Notes: generated by a model not told the origin, from the sequence alone. Numbered from the stretch's first letter, positions 1 to 12,895 are shown. The stretch is 64,000 bases of DNA from Undaria pinnatifida (GCA_012845835.1 JABAKD010000012.1:6663344-6727343), one strand, 5' to 3'. Numbers and translations are program-made.

Positions 1-132
1 CAGTATAGAAAAACCAAAAAAACACGATTTTTCCAACATATACCGTGGGAACGACGAAAATGGGGTCTTAACAGAACGGAAGACCCAGAAATTCTGCCAC
101 AGAGCACGCACATGGTGCGGACGATATCTCGG

Positions 133-198
133 CTGAGAAGGAATCAGACGCAACTGTTACAATGACTGAGAAGGAATCAGACGAAACTGTTATGATGT
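133..198. repeat. 33-bp direct repeat, two copies
   Basis: Two near-identical 33-bp units (133-165 and 166-198) each begin ctgagaaggaatcagacg. Nothing else recognisable lies in the first 560 bases apart from short G runs. Confidence 0.7.
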
Positions 199-568
199 CG
201 CGGGCTGATATCATAAGCCGGACAGACGGGGGGGCAAATTATGTACAACTCCAAACATGCTAGCGGGGCTCATGCACAGCGTGCAAGCGAAGTCCAGGCT
301 AACTGAGGATCAAGCGAAACTACCATGGTTTCGGGGGTTGATACTATAAGAAGCCTAGAGGGGGGGGGTCGTGAACAAACGACGGACGCGAAATACAAGC
401 AAAAAGTTGATGTCGTGAAACTTTGAAAATGTGGCCTACTATGGAGCCATTCCTATTGGAAGGTAATCGACGAAAAACCGGGGAAAACATACGCGAAAGT
501 ACTTGGATGTCCAACCGAGAAGAGGGGATTTGTGCAGGGCGATATGACGGAAACAAGGTGGACAATAC

Positions 569-925
569 GCCTCAATAAGCACCTACGGCGTGCGTAGTGC
601 AGAAAACAGAGGAAGGACCAGAGCACATACACCACAGTGGTGAGATAATAAAAACACAACGCCCCAATAAGCACCTATGACGTACGTAGTGCAAAGAGCT
701 GAGGAAGGGCTAAGACATATATGCCATAGCGGTAAGGCACCAAATATGACGCCGCAATAAGTACCTATGACGTATCTACTGCAAAAAGCAGAAGAAGAGC
801 CAAGGCGCAAACCACAGCGGGTTTGGAGACATATACGACGCCCAAATATGCATCTATTTCGTACGTAGTGCGGAAAGCAGGGGAAAGGCCAACAAAAAAA
901 ATACCACAGTGGTTTCGCGGGCTGC
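569..925. repeat. about 90-bp tandem repeat, four degenerate copies
   Basis: The motif caataagcacctatgacgta recurs with spacings of 92, 90 and 88 bp (anchors near 573, 665, 755 and 843). Each copy is followed by a conserved gtagtgcaaaaagcaga-like stretch and a ccacagcggt-like tail. The copies are diverged, so the array is old. No coding potential is visible. Confidence 0.75.
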
Positions 926-3900
926 GAAACAAGGGTACGCTGAACTGACTAGAGGAAACGAAAACATGGCGGATTTGAGGCCAAGTTTCGAAAACGGGGC
1001 AGGCTAAACCAGCAGGAACAGGAAGACGGAACCATCACAATTTTTCGGCCTGGTTACGAAAATGGAGGGAGCTAAACCAGTGGCGAAAGGTCAGGGTAGC
1101 ACACCGACACAAGCACGCAAACATACGTGCTGGTCAAAAGTGGGACAACTCGAAAAGTCAAGGCAAAGAAGAGGCACCTTGAAACTTACGGAACAACAAA
1201 GTCAAACTCGAAAGAGGAAATCATGAAATCAATGCGCACGAAACAAATCCCATGAAGAAACTCAAGAAGGAACTCGAGAAACATGGTTAGGGAGAGGGGC
1301 AACAAGACAAAAGGGTAAGTGCGACTCAACGCGATAATACCCTGGCTGCACCTGTGGCGTGGCGTTGCAGACACGCCGATCCGTGGGTGGTGCTCCGCGA
1401 AAATGTGCAGTAGACACGCCGTAGGTTGATCCTGGAACCATATGGTGTAGGGCCTGAAAAAAAATCCGATGAAACGCAGCTGGTGGTCGTACTAGGGTGT
1501 GCTGCAGCGCTCCGATCGCGAGACGGCGACGTCGTCGTGTTCGCGGAAGATGTGGTAGGAGCGCTGGAGACGGATGATGGTCCAGCAAAATGCGTTGAAG
1601 AGCTCCGAGCACGAACCAGTGAGGGCAGGGGGTTTCGCGGACGATGCGGTAGGAGCTGTGACGGAAGAAGACGAGGCTGTAGTAGCTCAATATGGTTGGT
1701 TGAAGAAGGTGTCGGATCGCGTACGCGGCGGTGAAGTGTGCGTGTTCCGCAGCGTGCATGTGGACGCGAGTGTTGACGCTGTAGTAGTCCTTCAAAGTTG
1801 GCCAGTGGAGACGCCTGTGGTGTTCGTGGTGGTGGAGTTAGCTTTTTACGCGGCGAGGATGACGCGTGGTTGTTGGAATAGACGGTATAGAAGGCCCGAA
1901 GTAGCCGACGATGGCGGTGACGCCGGGGGCGGTTAGTAGCGGACTGAAGGAGCAGGCTTACCGGCGCGGTGGCTGCAGGAGTCGGCGGAATATGTCTCAG
2001 CTGGTCGGCGCTGACGATGCGATGACGCCGGAGTTGGTGATGGTGGTCAGGAAGAGGGCGTCTTGCCGCTGGTAGCGGTTTGAAGCGGCAGGCCCATCGG
2101 CGCAGTGGCTGCAGAAGTCGGTGAAATAATCCCCAGATGGTCGGAGCAGATGGTGGGGACGACGCCGGGGCCGGTGGTAGTGGCCAGAAAAAAGGGTGCC
2201 TTGTCGTTGGTAGTGGCTTGAAGGGGAAAGACATCGAATGTAGTAGTCGCGAAAGATAAAGGTGGAGCTCAGATGAAGGTGGGGCGCTGGTCGCGAGGCT
2301 CGGGTGACGATAAAGCTCTGATGAAGGTGGAGCTCTGGCCGTCAAGCTCAGGTGAAAGGTGGGACTCTATTGAAGTTGGAGCTCTGGTCGCGAACCTCAG
2401 GTGACGACGAAGCTCTGGTGAAGGTGGGGCTCTGGTCGCGAAGCGCTAGTGACGACGAAGCTCTGGTCGCGAGGTTCACGCGGGAGTGGTGGGGTTCGAT
2501 GATCTTGGAAGTGTAGCCACAGGTACTGGCGAGGAAAACCGTAGTCGGAAGGGTGGTCCATTCCAGCGGCGGCGGTGGAGCGATGACGACTCTGGGAAAA
2601 TGATGGTCCGACGAAAAAAGAAGGCCTAAAAGGGATGCGCCAATGGTGGGCGCTGGGGAGAACGAAGGACGGCTTGAAAGCCGATCCAGAAGGAGCGCCA
2701 GCGTCCGCGGCTAGCGAACCGGAGTCGATGTCGTGGGCCGAAATAGACCCGGCGGAGGTTTTGGGGCGGAGAAGGGGTCGATGGTTTCTTGGTATGGTCG
2801 GTAACGGTGAGTTGCCGAAAGTCTCCAGCGAAATGGGTGGTGCATGGGGCAGGAGGGAGGGGGTTTGAGCCCACCCAGGTCAATGCCTAACAAGGGAGGT
2901 GCACGGTTTGCGTCGCCGGTGGATGCGGGCGGATGGTGATGGTGGGTCGAAAGGAAGGGGGAACTAGCCCGCCAAAAATGATACCGGGGATGGGATGCTC
3001 GCATCGTTCGACGTGGGCAGCAAAGAGGCCGTGGAAGGGCCCGATTTCTTGCTAAAAAAATCCCCATACGTACCAGGCTCGGGAGGTTCAAGAGCCCGAG
3101 AAAAAAAATAACAACCTCGGAAAAAGGGGAGCGGTGGAATTGTAGAGGTGGGGCAGAGAAGAGAGGGAGCGAGCCCACCCAAACCGATACTCGGTTCGAA
3201 ACGCTCACGCCCGGAAAAATAGTTGACTCCAACTCAGAAGATGGGAGCGGCGGGATGTGGTGGTGGGTTGGGAGAGGCTGGGGAACGAGCCCACCCAAGC
3301 CGATGCCCGGCGCGGAGAGGTCATAACCGGAAAGGAACAAAACCACAGGTTCAGATGGTGAACCTATAGAAATGTTAGGGTAGGGGGGGTAGCGATAGTG
3401 ACGTCACAGACGTGCCTTCAAGAACGGGTAGGGGATGCCTAGGTTCAGGTCGTAAACCTACAGGGTTGTGGAGGCAAAGGGGGTGGCGGCATTGGTGTCG
3501 CAGACGTGTCTTCAGGGACGGATAGGGATCCGGGACCGTTCGGTTGGAGGGGAACTGTTCGGTGTTCACTGGCAACGGAAATAAAATCGGTCGATGGTTG
3601 GAAAAGAAGGACACGTACCGTAAGAAAAAAAAACAACCCACTGGGGAATAGAAGGCCGTGGTGGCGAACCAAGGTGGGTATGAGAAGGCGCTGTAGACGG
3701 AAGGATTGACGCGCGAGCGCCGGTGAACCGTGGTTGGGAAGGTCGTCCGTTGTTGTCTCGTCGAGGAAGGCTGGAGGGCCGTTGGTGGTTTGGATCCGGG
3801 TAATGGGGGGGTAGCTAAAGAGCTGGGTCGGGAGCGATAAACCGTGGGTTTGTTGTGGTTGGGGAAGACGAAAAAGTCGGAGTCGGCCTGGGTACGCTGG

Positions 3901-4754
3901 TGGGTAAACTAAAAGGCTGGCCGGGAGGTACAGTTGGTGGCCTGGTAAAGGTGGGATGGTTCAGGCCAGGGTAGTGCTGAAAAGGGGGCGGCAGGGGCTC
4001 CAACGTTTGTCGAAAGGAGAATTAACCAGACCGTGAGGAGGGCAGTTGCTATCTCCGAATGGTCGGCGGTGTCGGGGGTAGATCGGTGACGATGTCAGGA
4101 AGCCAACCCAACCAGATGGAGGGAATGGCTGCTATCCTCGAGTCCGTAGGGTACATCGCCAGGGGGCGACCTTCGGCGGGAAATACGGGACCCGAGCACA
4201 TTGGCTCTGTTGGATCGCGTGTGGTCGGAAGCGTGCAGGCGGTGGGCCGTGGTTTGGGCGGGATCGGCGGAGACCGGAGCAAGGCGACTTTTTGGTAACA
4301 CGCCGGGGTGGAAAAGGGCAAGGGCGAATCGGCATGTGCGCCTCGGCGGCAATGAAGGGGGCCGGGACAGAGGTGCTCCGTGGAAACCGGTCGCGTTGGG
4401 GGGGGGGGCGCGGCAGAGCTGTTCTGTCGCGTTGGAAAGGGCCGGAAGGAAGTCGGTAGTTGGTGGGTTCGGTGAGGAATGCCGAGAAAGAGGATGGCTT
4501 GTTTGCAACGCGGAGGGTTAGGGGGGCAAGGCGACTGCCAATCGAATAAAGCGATTGTTGCTTCTGCCTATGGATGGGATTGCCAGTCTCGGGTGTACCG
4601 TCGCCGAGATACGAACTGGAAGGGCGGTGGTAGGTGTCGAGGATCGTTGGGTCGTGGTACGGGAATATTTTTCGGCGTTTGTCGGCCTCGGAACTATTGT
4701 CCCAGGTAGGTAATAAAGGAGGAGCTACGGTGATAAAAATAAACCGTAGAAGAA

Positions 4755-5078
4755 GAATCCAAAAGGGTGGCGCTGATAAAGGTTGAACATCCCAGAAAAG
4801 GTAGTTCGGCGTGGGCTGGCTGCGGTGAGCCGCCAAGCAGTGGTCAGTTGCGGCTGTCTCTAGGACTGTCGCATGGCGATGGCGAGGGTGCAGCTGGCTG
4901 ATCTAGAGAAGAGAAAGAATCCAAAAGGGTGGCACTGATAAAGGTTGAGAATCCCAGAAAAGGTAGTTCGGTGTAGGCTGGCTGCGGTGAGCCGCCAAGC
5001 AGTGGTCAGTTGCGGCTGTCTCTAGGACTGTTTCGTGGCGATGGCGAGGGTGCAGCTGGCTGATCTAGAGAAGAGAGT
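4755..5078. repeat. 162-bp tandem duplication
   Basis: Two copies, starting near 4759 and 4921, run from ccaaaagggtgg through gctggctgatctagagaagag. Only a handful of differences are visible, so this duplication is much younger than the surrounding degenerate repeats. Confidence 0.85.
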
Positions 5079-6440
5079 CGGCTGGGTCCACGTGATTGCA
5101 AAGCGAGTTTCAGTATTGTATCACCGAGGCTCCGACAGGGTCTCCGTGGGTGGCATTTTTAAAGGAGCGGGGCGAAGATACCCTGGGGGTCCTGTCTCCA
5201 AGTGTTGGAGGAGAAAGATATAACTCGCTAGGAAATGCCGTACCTGTGGTTTGTGTCCATGCAATGCACGAGGGTTTCGAGGAAGACGGGGCAGGGGCCA
5301 AGGGCATATCCTGGTCAACTATGATCGCGAGTTTTCCGTCGTCATGACGGGACTGTCCTTTGGGCCCAGGGGCAGTGGTACTGTCAACACTGTGGCAGCT
5401 AGTGGGAACCGTCGCTGGAGGGCCCACCGCTGGCACTTAAAAAAGGCGTACGTCCTGGGACGAGCGCGGGTGGAGCCGCCGATGAATAGGCGAGGCGGGC
5501 TCAGGTTGCGATGGCCCGGAATGTGAAGCAGGAGTTTCGTGCTGCAGTCCGGAACCGCTGGTAGCCGTAGTCTTCGGCAAGTAGCGTTGCTCATCGGTGG
5601 AAGACGTTGAGTGGAACATCCTTGTTGGGCTCGGCGTCTTGGCGTCCTCGCACCCACACCTCAAGACCATCGCTAGAACAAGGGGATCAGGCTTGGACAA
5701 GCGATTTACATGCATGGGGCTGAGCGGAGGGGGTGGATTGTTGGGAGGCGGGGGCGGGGGTGAAGCTAGTCCTTGCAAAGGTGAAGCTGGACCCTCGTCG
5801 CGCAGCTAAATGGACTGGAGCTGGTGGTGCTGTATCGGTTGATAAGCGTGTAGCGTCCAAGGTTTCGTGCCGAAGGCGGTTGTCGGCCGGCCACGCTGTT
5901 GCTGTCGATGTTGTTGTCATTGTCGCAGCAGTTGCCCGAGGAAGAAAAGCGATCATGGCGCTTTCGACCCAAAAATAGTTGCCACGGTATTTATAACGAG
6001 CGGCACTGGTTGTCGCGGGTTATTGCCGGGTGATGGCGCCGGGTTTACGGTCCGCACGTTTCTGCAAATATCGAAAGTAAAAACCAACATCCTGAAGTAT
6101 GCCTAAATCAAGGGTTGAGCGCACCAGAGGCGCAGCGGTGTTGCTAGAGTGGGAGAGTGCCGCCGGCACGATGCAGACGTCAGGAAGAACGCCCGAAAGC
6201 CATCGGAGTGGTGCTCGATGGCCAGGTGGTTGATAATGATGCTCGTCGCAGGTTGTGTCCCGTATCGCAAAATGTGGTTGATGCGAGCCACAACTTTTCG
6301 CGGCTCGTGAGACAGACGCAGGCGTCGTGGGCGTCACAATTCGGATGGTCGCGACCGCAGTCGCGGCCACTACGGATAGGATGGCGTCTGCGTTGTTGGG
6401 CGACTTTGCTGTCGCTGATACTACGGTCAATATCGGTGAT

Positions 6441-6556
6441 GTAGGTGGTAGACGGAGAAGAACGGTGGTGTAGGTGGTGGTCGGAGAAGAACGGTGGCGT
6501 AGGTGGTAGTCGGAGAAGAACGGTGGTGTAGGTGGTAGTCGGAAAAGAACGGTGGT
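6441..6556. repeat. 29-bp minisatellite, four copies
   Basis: Four head-to-tail units of gtaggtggtagtcggagaag plus aacggtggt begin at 6441, 6470, 6499 and 6528, with one or two substitutions each. The array lies inside the G-skewed region. Confidence 0.85.
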
Positions 6557-6718
6557 CATGACCCGAGCGGTGGTAACGCGGGAGGGGGTGCGTGCGGCGT
6601 TCTCCGGGGCTGGTTGCGGAGGGTGCGTGCGGCGTTTTTATGCCGTGGGTTCACGGGTGGTGGGTGCTGGGGCTTGGGGCGTGTGGGGCAATGCGGCAAT
6701 AAAGTTGGTGGGCGGCTC

Positions 6719-6910
6719 TGTGGCCGTTTTGACAATTGCAGTGGCGGCGGGAGTGGGTCGGAATTTCAAGGAAATAGACCGAACAGGTAGTGACGTAGAA
6801 AGGCGGCGGCGGCAGAGGGGTTGATTTGACTCGGTGGTCGTTTGAACAGCTGCATCAGCGGCGGAAGTGGGTCGGAATTTCAAGGAAGAAAACCCGAACA
6901 GGCAGATTAC
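6719..6910. repeat. 114-bp degenerate duplication
   Basis: The stretch gtgggtcggaatttcaagga occurs at 6753 and again at 6867, with related flanks (gtggccgtttt/gtggtcgttt before it, cgaacagg after it). Confidence 0.7.
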
Positions 6911-7980
6911 CGCAGGCGGAGCGTCTAAAGATGTCGACATGAGTCGTAGTTGGGAAGGCACGACGTGGCCAATAACCCCAAAAAATAATATACTCGCAGA
7001 CAGGGGTGTATTTGGGTGCCGCCCGGTCGAGAGCGTGGGCGCGCCGTATGCAGTTGTGAGCGAGTACCAGCAAACAAAAGCAGGGGCGATTGGGCGCAGG
7101 GGGTTAGGCGCAGTGATGGGCGGGCGATTTTGAAGCGTTGTGGTGATAGACACGGCCGCATGGGGTGGGCGGCTATGGGAGCTGGGGATGAGATGTGAGC
7201 AGCAACATTTCGGTTGGGACGGTAGCTGTGGCTCAGATGGGGGTGGTGGGGGTGTGTGCAAGAAACGGTCAAACTCGAGTACACGAGCTGGTGGGGCACA
7301 AAGGGCTGTAGTCGCGGTGGCATAATATTCGGTAACCACCGCGGCACTGGCCTAATGGGTGCCGTTGCGGCGACACACTCTGTGGTAATCGTCGATGTAC
7401 TTGCGGCGTTGTTGCGATCCCCCGTGGGAAAAAAATAAACCTCTTGTCCTTGGGCGCTAAACAAAACTCGCAGTCGCACCAGGTGGTCGTCTCTCGTAGA
7501 GGGAGCCGTCCTCCTAGTCTCGGCGTGTAAGGTGGCCGTACCAAACGTCAAGGGATCCGGTTTGACTGAATGGGTCGGGGTCAGTGGCGGCGGTGGAAAT
7601 GCAGTCAACGACCACGGTCGCAAAAATGCGCTTCGGGCATTATTTCGATTTTAATGAACAGAATGACAACGTCCGTCACCGTAACTGTACCACCCATGGC
7701 TACAGCAGGAGAAGAACGCGAAGCACACTGTTCATTGTGAGGGTTGAGGAGTTGGGTCCTGGTTGGTGCGGGATTTACCGCGAGGGTTGGGGGGGGGGGT
7801 CCATGTTGGTTCGGAATGGCTAGGGAATGAGGAGACTTGGTATCGCACGCACCGGAGTAGAGAGGTAGGATGCAGTACAAGTAGTTTCCGAACGTCACCA
7901 AGAAGACCGGAAGGTGATGGACGGTTGTAGATATTCCCGGTGGAGGAGCGTGGTGCTCGGGAGATGGTTAGAACCACCGA

Positions 7981-9783
7981 TTTATCCAGTCTGGAAACAA
8001 AACAAATAAGACCTTACAACACGGAAAATTTGTGTACCTCTTGTACCCGTCGATAACCTAAGCTATACTTTAGGTTTTCCGAAACAAAAATTCGGACCTA
8101 AAAATGACGGTGTACTTCTGGGGTGCACTGTTTTAAAAATACCGAGGGGCTCCGTGTGAAACGCAAAATATATTTGGAAAAAGTGAGGTAGATGGCACTC
8201 GGAGCGCGACGGACTCGGGGTGCTGTTTTACTCAACAGTATTTTTGCTCAAGCATGATCCTAATATAGTTTGGGTCATTCCGACGATGCATCAGGTCGGG
8301 GGTGCGTAACAGCAAAAAACGGAAGCCTCATAAGAATAGCTCAAACACGCGTGGGGTGTGAAGCGTATAGTCGAGGTTCGTGGCAGGTTGAGTTTTCACC
8401 CTCACAGAGGTGTTCCAAGTAGAACAGTGCACCGGGAGAGGATTTTATAAAAAATGATTATAGTACCGTTATGATATAGTGGGATGCTCCACGTGTAATA
8501 TCGTCGTTCGCGCATTCCGGGGTTAAAGTCCCCCAAATAATAATGCACCGTAACAAAGCAATATTTTTGATCGTATTGCCCGAGATGCGCGCCAGCAATA
8601 TGAAGGCAACACGGGCAGCATCGCGGTACTAGTTTGATTTTTCGGCACGAACAAAAAAAAACACAGGGAAGCACTTCAAAATAGAGACATGCCAAACGAG
8701 TGTTAATTTGGCAGAAAAACGGGGGGGGGGGATTTCGTGGTTATTCGCAAGATCATCATCAAGCAATTAACAGTAGAGCAGAATGCCGTCAAAACATGAA
8801 AGCCCCGCCGAGAAAAAGAAAAGTCATAGATGACAAAAGGCGCACAGCATATCATCACAGTGTAGCAGCCAGCAAACACCAATATTAATGGTAACGTTGG
8901 CAGCAAACAAAAGAAGCTGCTTTCTACCACCACAAAAAGGAACGGTTTGATAAAAAGAAACAGCTGATCCAGGATTTTAAGAAAGAGTGTGTTCTTCCCT
9001 ATTCCCCTGTAAAATACGCGGCTGGATTTTTTCCCTTAAATTTCTGCTGAGCACGCTAATTCGAATACGCCATCGGTATCTATATTTTTCCAACCATGGT
9101 ACGCAGGCAATTCCGCAGTGGGCTAGTTGGTTGGGACCCATTACAAACGTTCCGGAGATCGCAGAACGTTCTGATGGTGTTGGCACCAGATACGTCTCAC
9201 ATCGATATGTACCATAGGACCAAAAATTGCCAACAGAAAAAGGCACTAGTGACAAGTGTTGTGCCGTATTCGATACCAGTATATGACACGCAGCTACGAT
9301 ACATAAAGCAAAAGAGTGCATGAGGAAAAACAAAACAGATACCAGGTGGTACTGACATCTAGGAGAGCGCGTACGTTATAGCAATGTGAGACAACAACAG
9401 CACACCACAAGGACGCTTGGTACTTGGTACTACTGCTGTAGGTTTGGTCGCGAGAGTCGTATGGTACCTACAGGTGTCCATCTCACACACGAGATGCTTA
9501 AAAAGTTCCATTAAGGCAAGACGAGATGTTTCAAAAGTTTCATCAAAGCCAGATAGAAGATTACCAGAATGAACAATAGTACTAGTCGCGACCTGCACTA
9601 CTGCTGGCTGAACGAGCCAACACAGTACAGCTAGGCGTCGCGCACCGCTGGTGGTGGGCCTACGGTTTGTAACTTCCAGGCGTTGAGCTTGGGTTGCGGA
9701 GGAGGGAAACAAACGAATTGCTCTCCTTCTAGGTGCGCGTGTATTTTGTTTACGGCAGGATATATCTGTCAATGATTTGAAAG
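7981..9783. other. no recognisable gene
   Basis: Base composition returns to balanced or AT-rich. The open frames are short (under 140 codons), without family resemblance or good splice context. I see no repeat structure that pairs with the rest of the window. Confidence 0.5.
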
Positions 9784-10680
9784 CCTAGCAGTCTCCACGT
9801 TGCTTCGGCAGCGGAAATGTATCTCGTTTTTTCTATACAGCTCGATGTCGTCAGTTATTCCTTGGATCCTTGCTTTGGCGTAGTCCTCGCCTTTGTGTAC
9901 GTATTTAAAGAGGTATTTTACGCAGGCAGTGGTAGTCACGATGTCTACATGTATGTGACAGTCAAAGAGCATCAAAAGAGGGTTGTAGCTTGCGACCCAT
10001 TCATCTCCAAGACCCATTCATCTCCAACGGCAACGTCGATCCACTTTCCATCAACAAAAACTCTAAACAGTCGGATTGTCTTTGTCTTTTTTTATTCTCG
10101 TGTATTCAACTCTGCCAGATTTGTCGTTGATTGTTGCACTATTTCTGAACGGTTGTGGCAAGTTCTTGTTGCAGCGTTTACGGTTAGTATATTTGTTGAG
10201 TTGCATACAGGGAGCGTTCACATTGTGAGCACCGCATGGTTTGTGTATCATGTGCTTTAAAACGTCTTCTCCGAGAAGCCCGTTGGCAATACTTTGGAAT
10301 ACGGGCCCAAACCCATGTATCCATTTCGTTCAGTTCTTGAGGTCCGGCGCTCTGCAAGGTGTAGAGAAGGTGGGCATGAGGGAACCCTCTCTTCTAAAAC
10401 TCTATGACTCCCAAATGACTTACATAAGGTCCAAATGGCCGTCCGCTCTTGAGTTCTGCCATGATTTCTTTGAGTTTCATTTTGAATACACGATAGCACA
10501 GGTCTTGTCTGTCATACGCAGCTTGCCCGGGGAGAAGGTTGGTGGTAGTTTCTGGCCAGTTTGCATTCATTGTTACAGTATTAGGATCTGTTTTATTTGA
10601 GACTTTTGATTCATAAAATTCATGGCCGTTCGTTTCCAGAGATGCGCACCGTTCCATGTCCTATCAACGGTGAGCTTATC
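9784..10680 (-). pseudogene. Helitron Rep (HUH endonuclease) half, inverted and broken
   Basis: Read on the minus strand, pieces of a Rep domain follow in the expected order. First comes a segment resembling the NANWPE...LLPGQ...DR block (10657-10394). Next is the HUH motif as FPHAHLLYT (near 10370), then a PCG...NAPCM block (10251-10063), and last the Y2 region YLFKYVHKG (about 9880-9910), in which both catalytic tyrosines remain. A stop interrupts the frame just before the HUH motif (VIEF, stop, KRG). A frameshift near 9815 separates the Y2 block from the conserved RYISAAEATWRLLGF stretch. In the family this domain nicks and rejoins single-stranded DNA during rolling-circle transposition. 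This copy cannot be expressed as one protein. Confidence 0.85.
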
Positions 10681-10689
10681 CATCCAACC

Positions 10690-12505
10690 TTTCACTATGC
10701 TGCCAGAGCTAGGGGATATATCACAGGCGACGAGCAGTACTCAATTTGTATGGAAGAAGCATCACAGTTTCAAGTAGGCAGAGAACTACTGCCCTATTCA
10801 TCACGTTCATTTTAGACGGGGCTCCTGCTCCAAAACTTTGGTCCGAATTCAAGGACAACTTAGTCGAGGACTTCAAGCATATACTTTCAACGACAGATAC
10901 CATTGATGCAGCGTTGTGTGAAATAGACCTAAAATTACAACAGCATGGTAAATGCAATGCCCAGGTGAACCTTCCAGCTGTGATTCATGCTACAACCGAA
11001 TTGCAGCGCATGCCAAAAATCTTTTGCTCGGGACGAATGCCAAGCATATGCCAATTTGCACGAGAAGAACCTCACTCCCGAACAATATGAAGTGTACTCC
11101 ACTGTCATTAACTCTGTAACAAACAAAGAAGGCAACGCCTACGTGACAGATGCGCGTGCGGGAACAGGGAAAACAAACACTATAAAATGCTTAGCATCCA
11201 GTTTGAGGGGAGAAGGAAAAACCGTTCTAGTAGTAGCTTCAACCGGCATCGCTGCTCTCCAACTTCCCGGTGAATGGACCGCACACTCCATGTTTAAGCT
11301 TCCCATGGACGAAAGACTTACACCTTCATGTGTATGCAACATCAACACTCACACTCAACGAGCTGATTTGATTAGAAATGCTGACCTCATAATATGGGAC
11401 AAACTCCCTATGACTCACCGATACTGTGTAGAGGCTTTAGAAAGATCGCTCAAAGACATTACGAGACAGGAGAAGCGTTTTGGTGGGAAAACAATACTTT
11501 TTTCCGGTGACTGGCGTCAAACAGGGTCTATATCCAAAGGAGATTCACCCACTGATATTGTTGATATTGCCTTCATTTCTAGCCCCCTTTGGGACCATGT
11601 ACACCGGTTTAGGCTTACAAAGTCTCAACGAGATAAAAATGATCCTCAGTATGCTGCTGTCGTGCAAGATATTGGTGAGAACAAAATAGAGCCTGATAAC
11701 CTCCCTCGTGGCCAAACTTGTGTACCTCTAACTCACAGTCCGCAACAGAATTCAGATAAGCATTCAACTGCAGTATACAACAAGTTTTGATGAGCTAATT
11801 AACTTCGTGTATCCTGACATGACTGAAGACGCACGACTTTTGAACGACCGTTCAATACTAGCCACAACTAATGCTACTACTGATCAAACTAACGAATCCA
11901 TAGCTTCCAGCAACCAGAGCCATCTGTATCCTTTTACAGCTCAGATTTTCTTATTTCAGATGAATCCAACCCTCACACCGCTTTCGCAGCGCCTGAACAC
12001 CTTAATCAATTGAATGTCTCCGGCGGCCCACCACATAAACTTAAGCTTAAGTCAAACACTTTGGCAGTGATAGTGCGTAACCTCAACTTTTAAGAGGGCC
12101 TAGTGAACGGTCAAAAATGTGTTTTGCATGTTTTATTCCCGAGTAGCCGCGTTATTCAGGCTGAACTCCTCACCGAAGACAAACCCCACCCGATCGTTTA
12201 CATACCAAGAATAAATTTCACGGCTACTGTTGGTAGAAAAGGCATATCTTTGTCCCGCGTCCGATTTCCCCTTCGCCCAGCAAACGCCATGACCATCAGC
12301 AAGAGGCAAGGACAAACACTCACTCGCATCGGCCTTTGCAATCTCCACCCTTTGCACATGGCCAACTCTACGTCGCTTTGAGTCGCGCCCAAAACAAGCT
12401 ATCAATAATGTGTCTTATACCCCCTTCTCAAGTTTTTAACGGCGTGCCTTACACCGACAAAATCGTCTGTTCTGCTTTATCGAGGCTGCCACAGGCATTG
12501 TAACC
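10690..12505 (+). pseudogene. Helitron PIF1-like helicase, broken
   Basis: Homology starts near 10690 (a block resembling MEEASQFQxGREL), continues through LWSEFKDNLxEDF (about 10840), and enters the longest open frame at 10987-11790. That frame holds Walker A as ARAGTGKT, a helicase motif VVASTGIAA, and Walker B as IIWDKLP, where family members have WDE. The normally catalytic Glu is therefore Lys. The C-terminal part follows with a stop near 12092, then FPLRPANAMTISKRQGQTL (about 12265-12325). A frameshift precedes HGQLYVALSRAQNK (about 12350-12395). Rep lies upstream on the opposite strand. The helicase would unwind DNA during transposition, but damage in the Walker B site and the frame makes activity very unlikely. 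Confidence 0.85.
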
Positions 12506-12562
12506 CATAACAACCTTCCTTTCCCTCCCTCTGCACCTCCTCCTGCCCCTCCACCTAGCCCT

Positions 12563-12895
12563 CCCGACCTACCATATTGGCTTTTACAACTTGAAGTTGG
12601 CGACGGTGCCCGTGGTTTCCGAGCAATTGCTAGAAACTTTCTCGGAAACACTGAATTACATTTGAAATTAGAGAACAAGTCGTGCAGTAGATATATCAAA
12701 ATCGTGACAACAGCGACCTACGTATTTACGAGGGTATCGGTATCGAGGTTCCCTATTCTTCCGGATTGCAGCCCTCCACATACAACTCATACGACGACTT
12801 TCTTGTCAGAATGTCCTTACCATACATGGTTCAACCAGAATTGACAGCTGTATCAGCTATATTCGGAAAAGAAATCCACGTTCACTTCGACCACA
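12563..12895 (+). pseudogene. degenerate OTU-like cysteine protease domain of the Helitron
   Basis: About 60 bp after the helicase homology a frame reads GDGARGFRAIARNFLG and then NTELHLKLEN, the pattern of an OTU domain start (GDGNCLFRAI in family members). After a frameshift near 12700 it continues with YDDFLVRMSLP and ELTAVSAIFGKEIHVHF, like the second half of OTU domains. Where the nucleophile Cys should be there is Arg. OTU domains are known in some autonomous Helitrons, which supports the call. A Pro-rich linker (12525-12565) separates it from the helicase. Alternative: a diverged unrelated domain, but the order and spacing favour OTU. Confidence 0.65.

Larger units (their letters stand above)
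930..7980. other. strongly G-over-C skewed, repeat-rich region without recognisable genes
   Basis: For about 7 kb the plus strand is rich in G and poor in C; in lines I checked G outnumbers C roughly three to four times. The bias fades near 7980. Inside are degenerate tandem repeats: a ctctggtcgcgag/gaaggtgg family at about 2255-2480, a gagcccaccca family at about 2830-3350, a gcagacgtgtcttcagggacgg pair near 3400-3530, plus the repeats listed separately. Long minus-strand frames here encode only Pro/Ser/Arg/His-rich low-complexity peptides, as expected where skew removes stop codons. I see no splice-consistent gene. Confidence 0.6.

Noticed and set aside
1326-2345. 339-codon minus-strand frame
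   Set aside because: Pro/Ser/Arg/His low complexity produced by the C-rich strand of the skewed region; no domain, and overlapping plus-strand frames are equally open.
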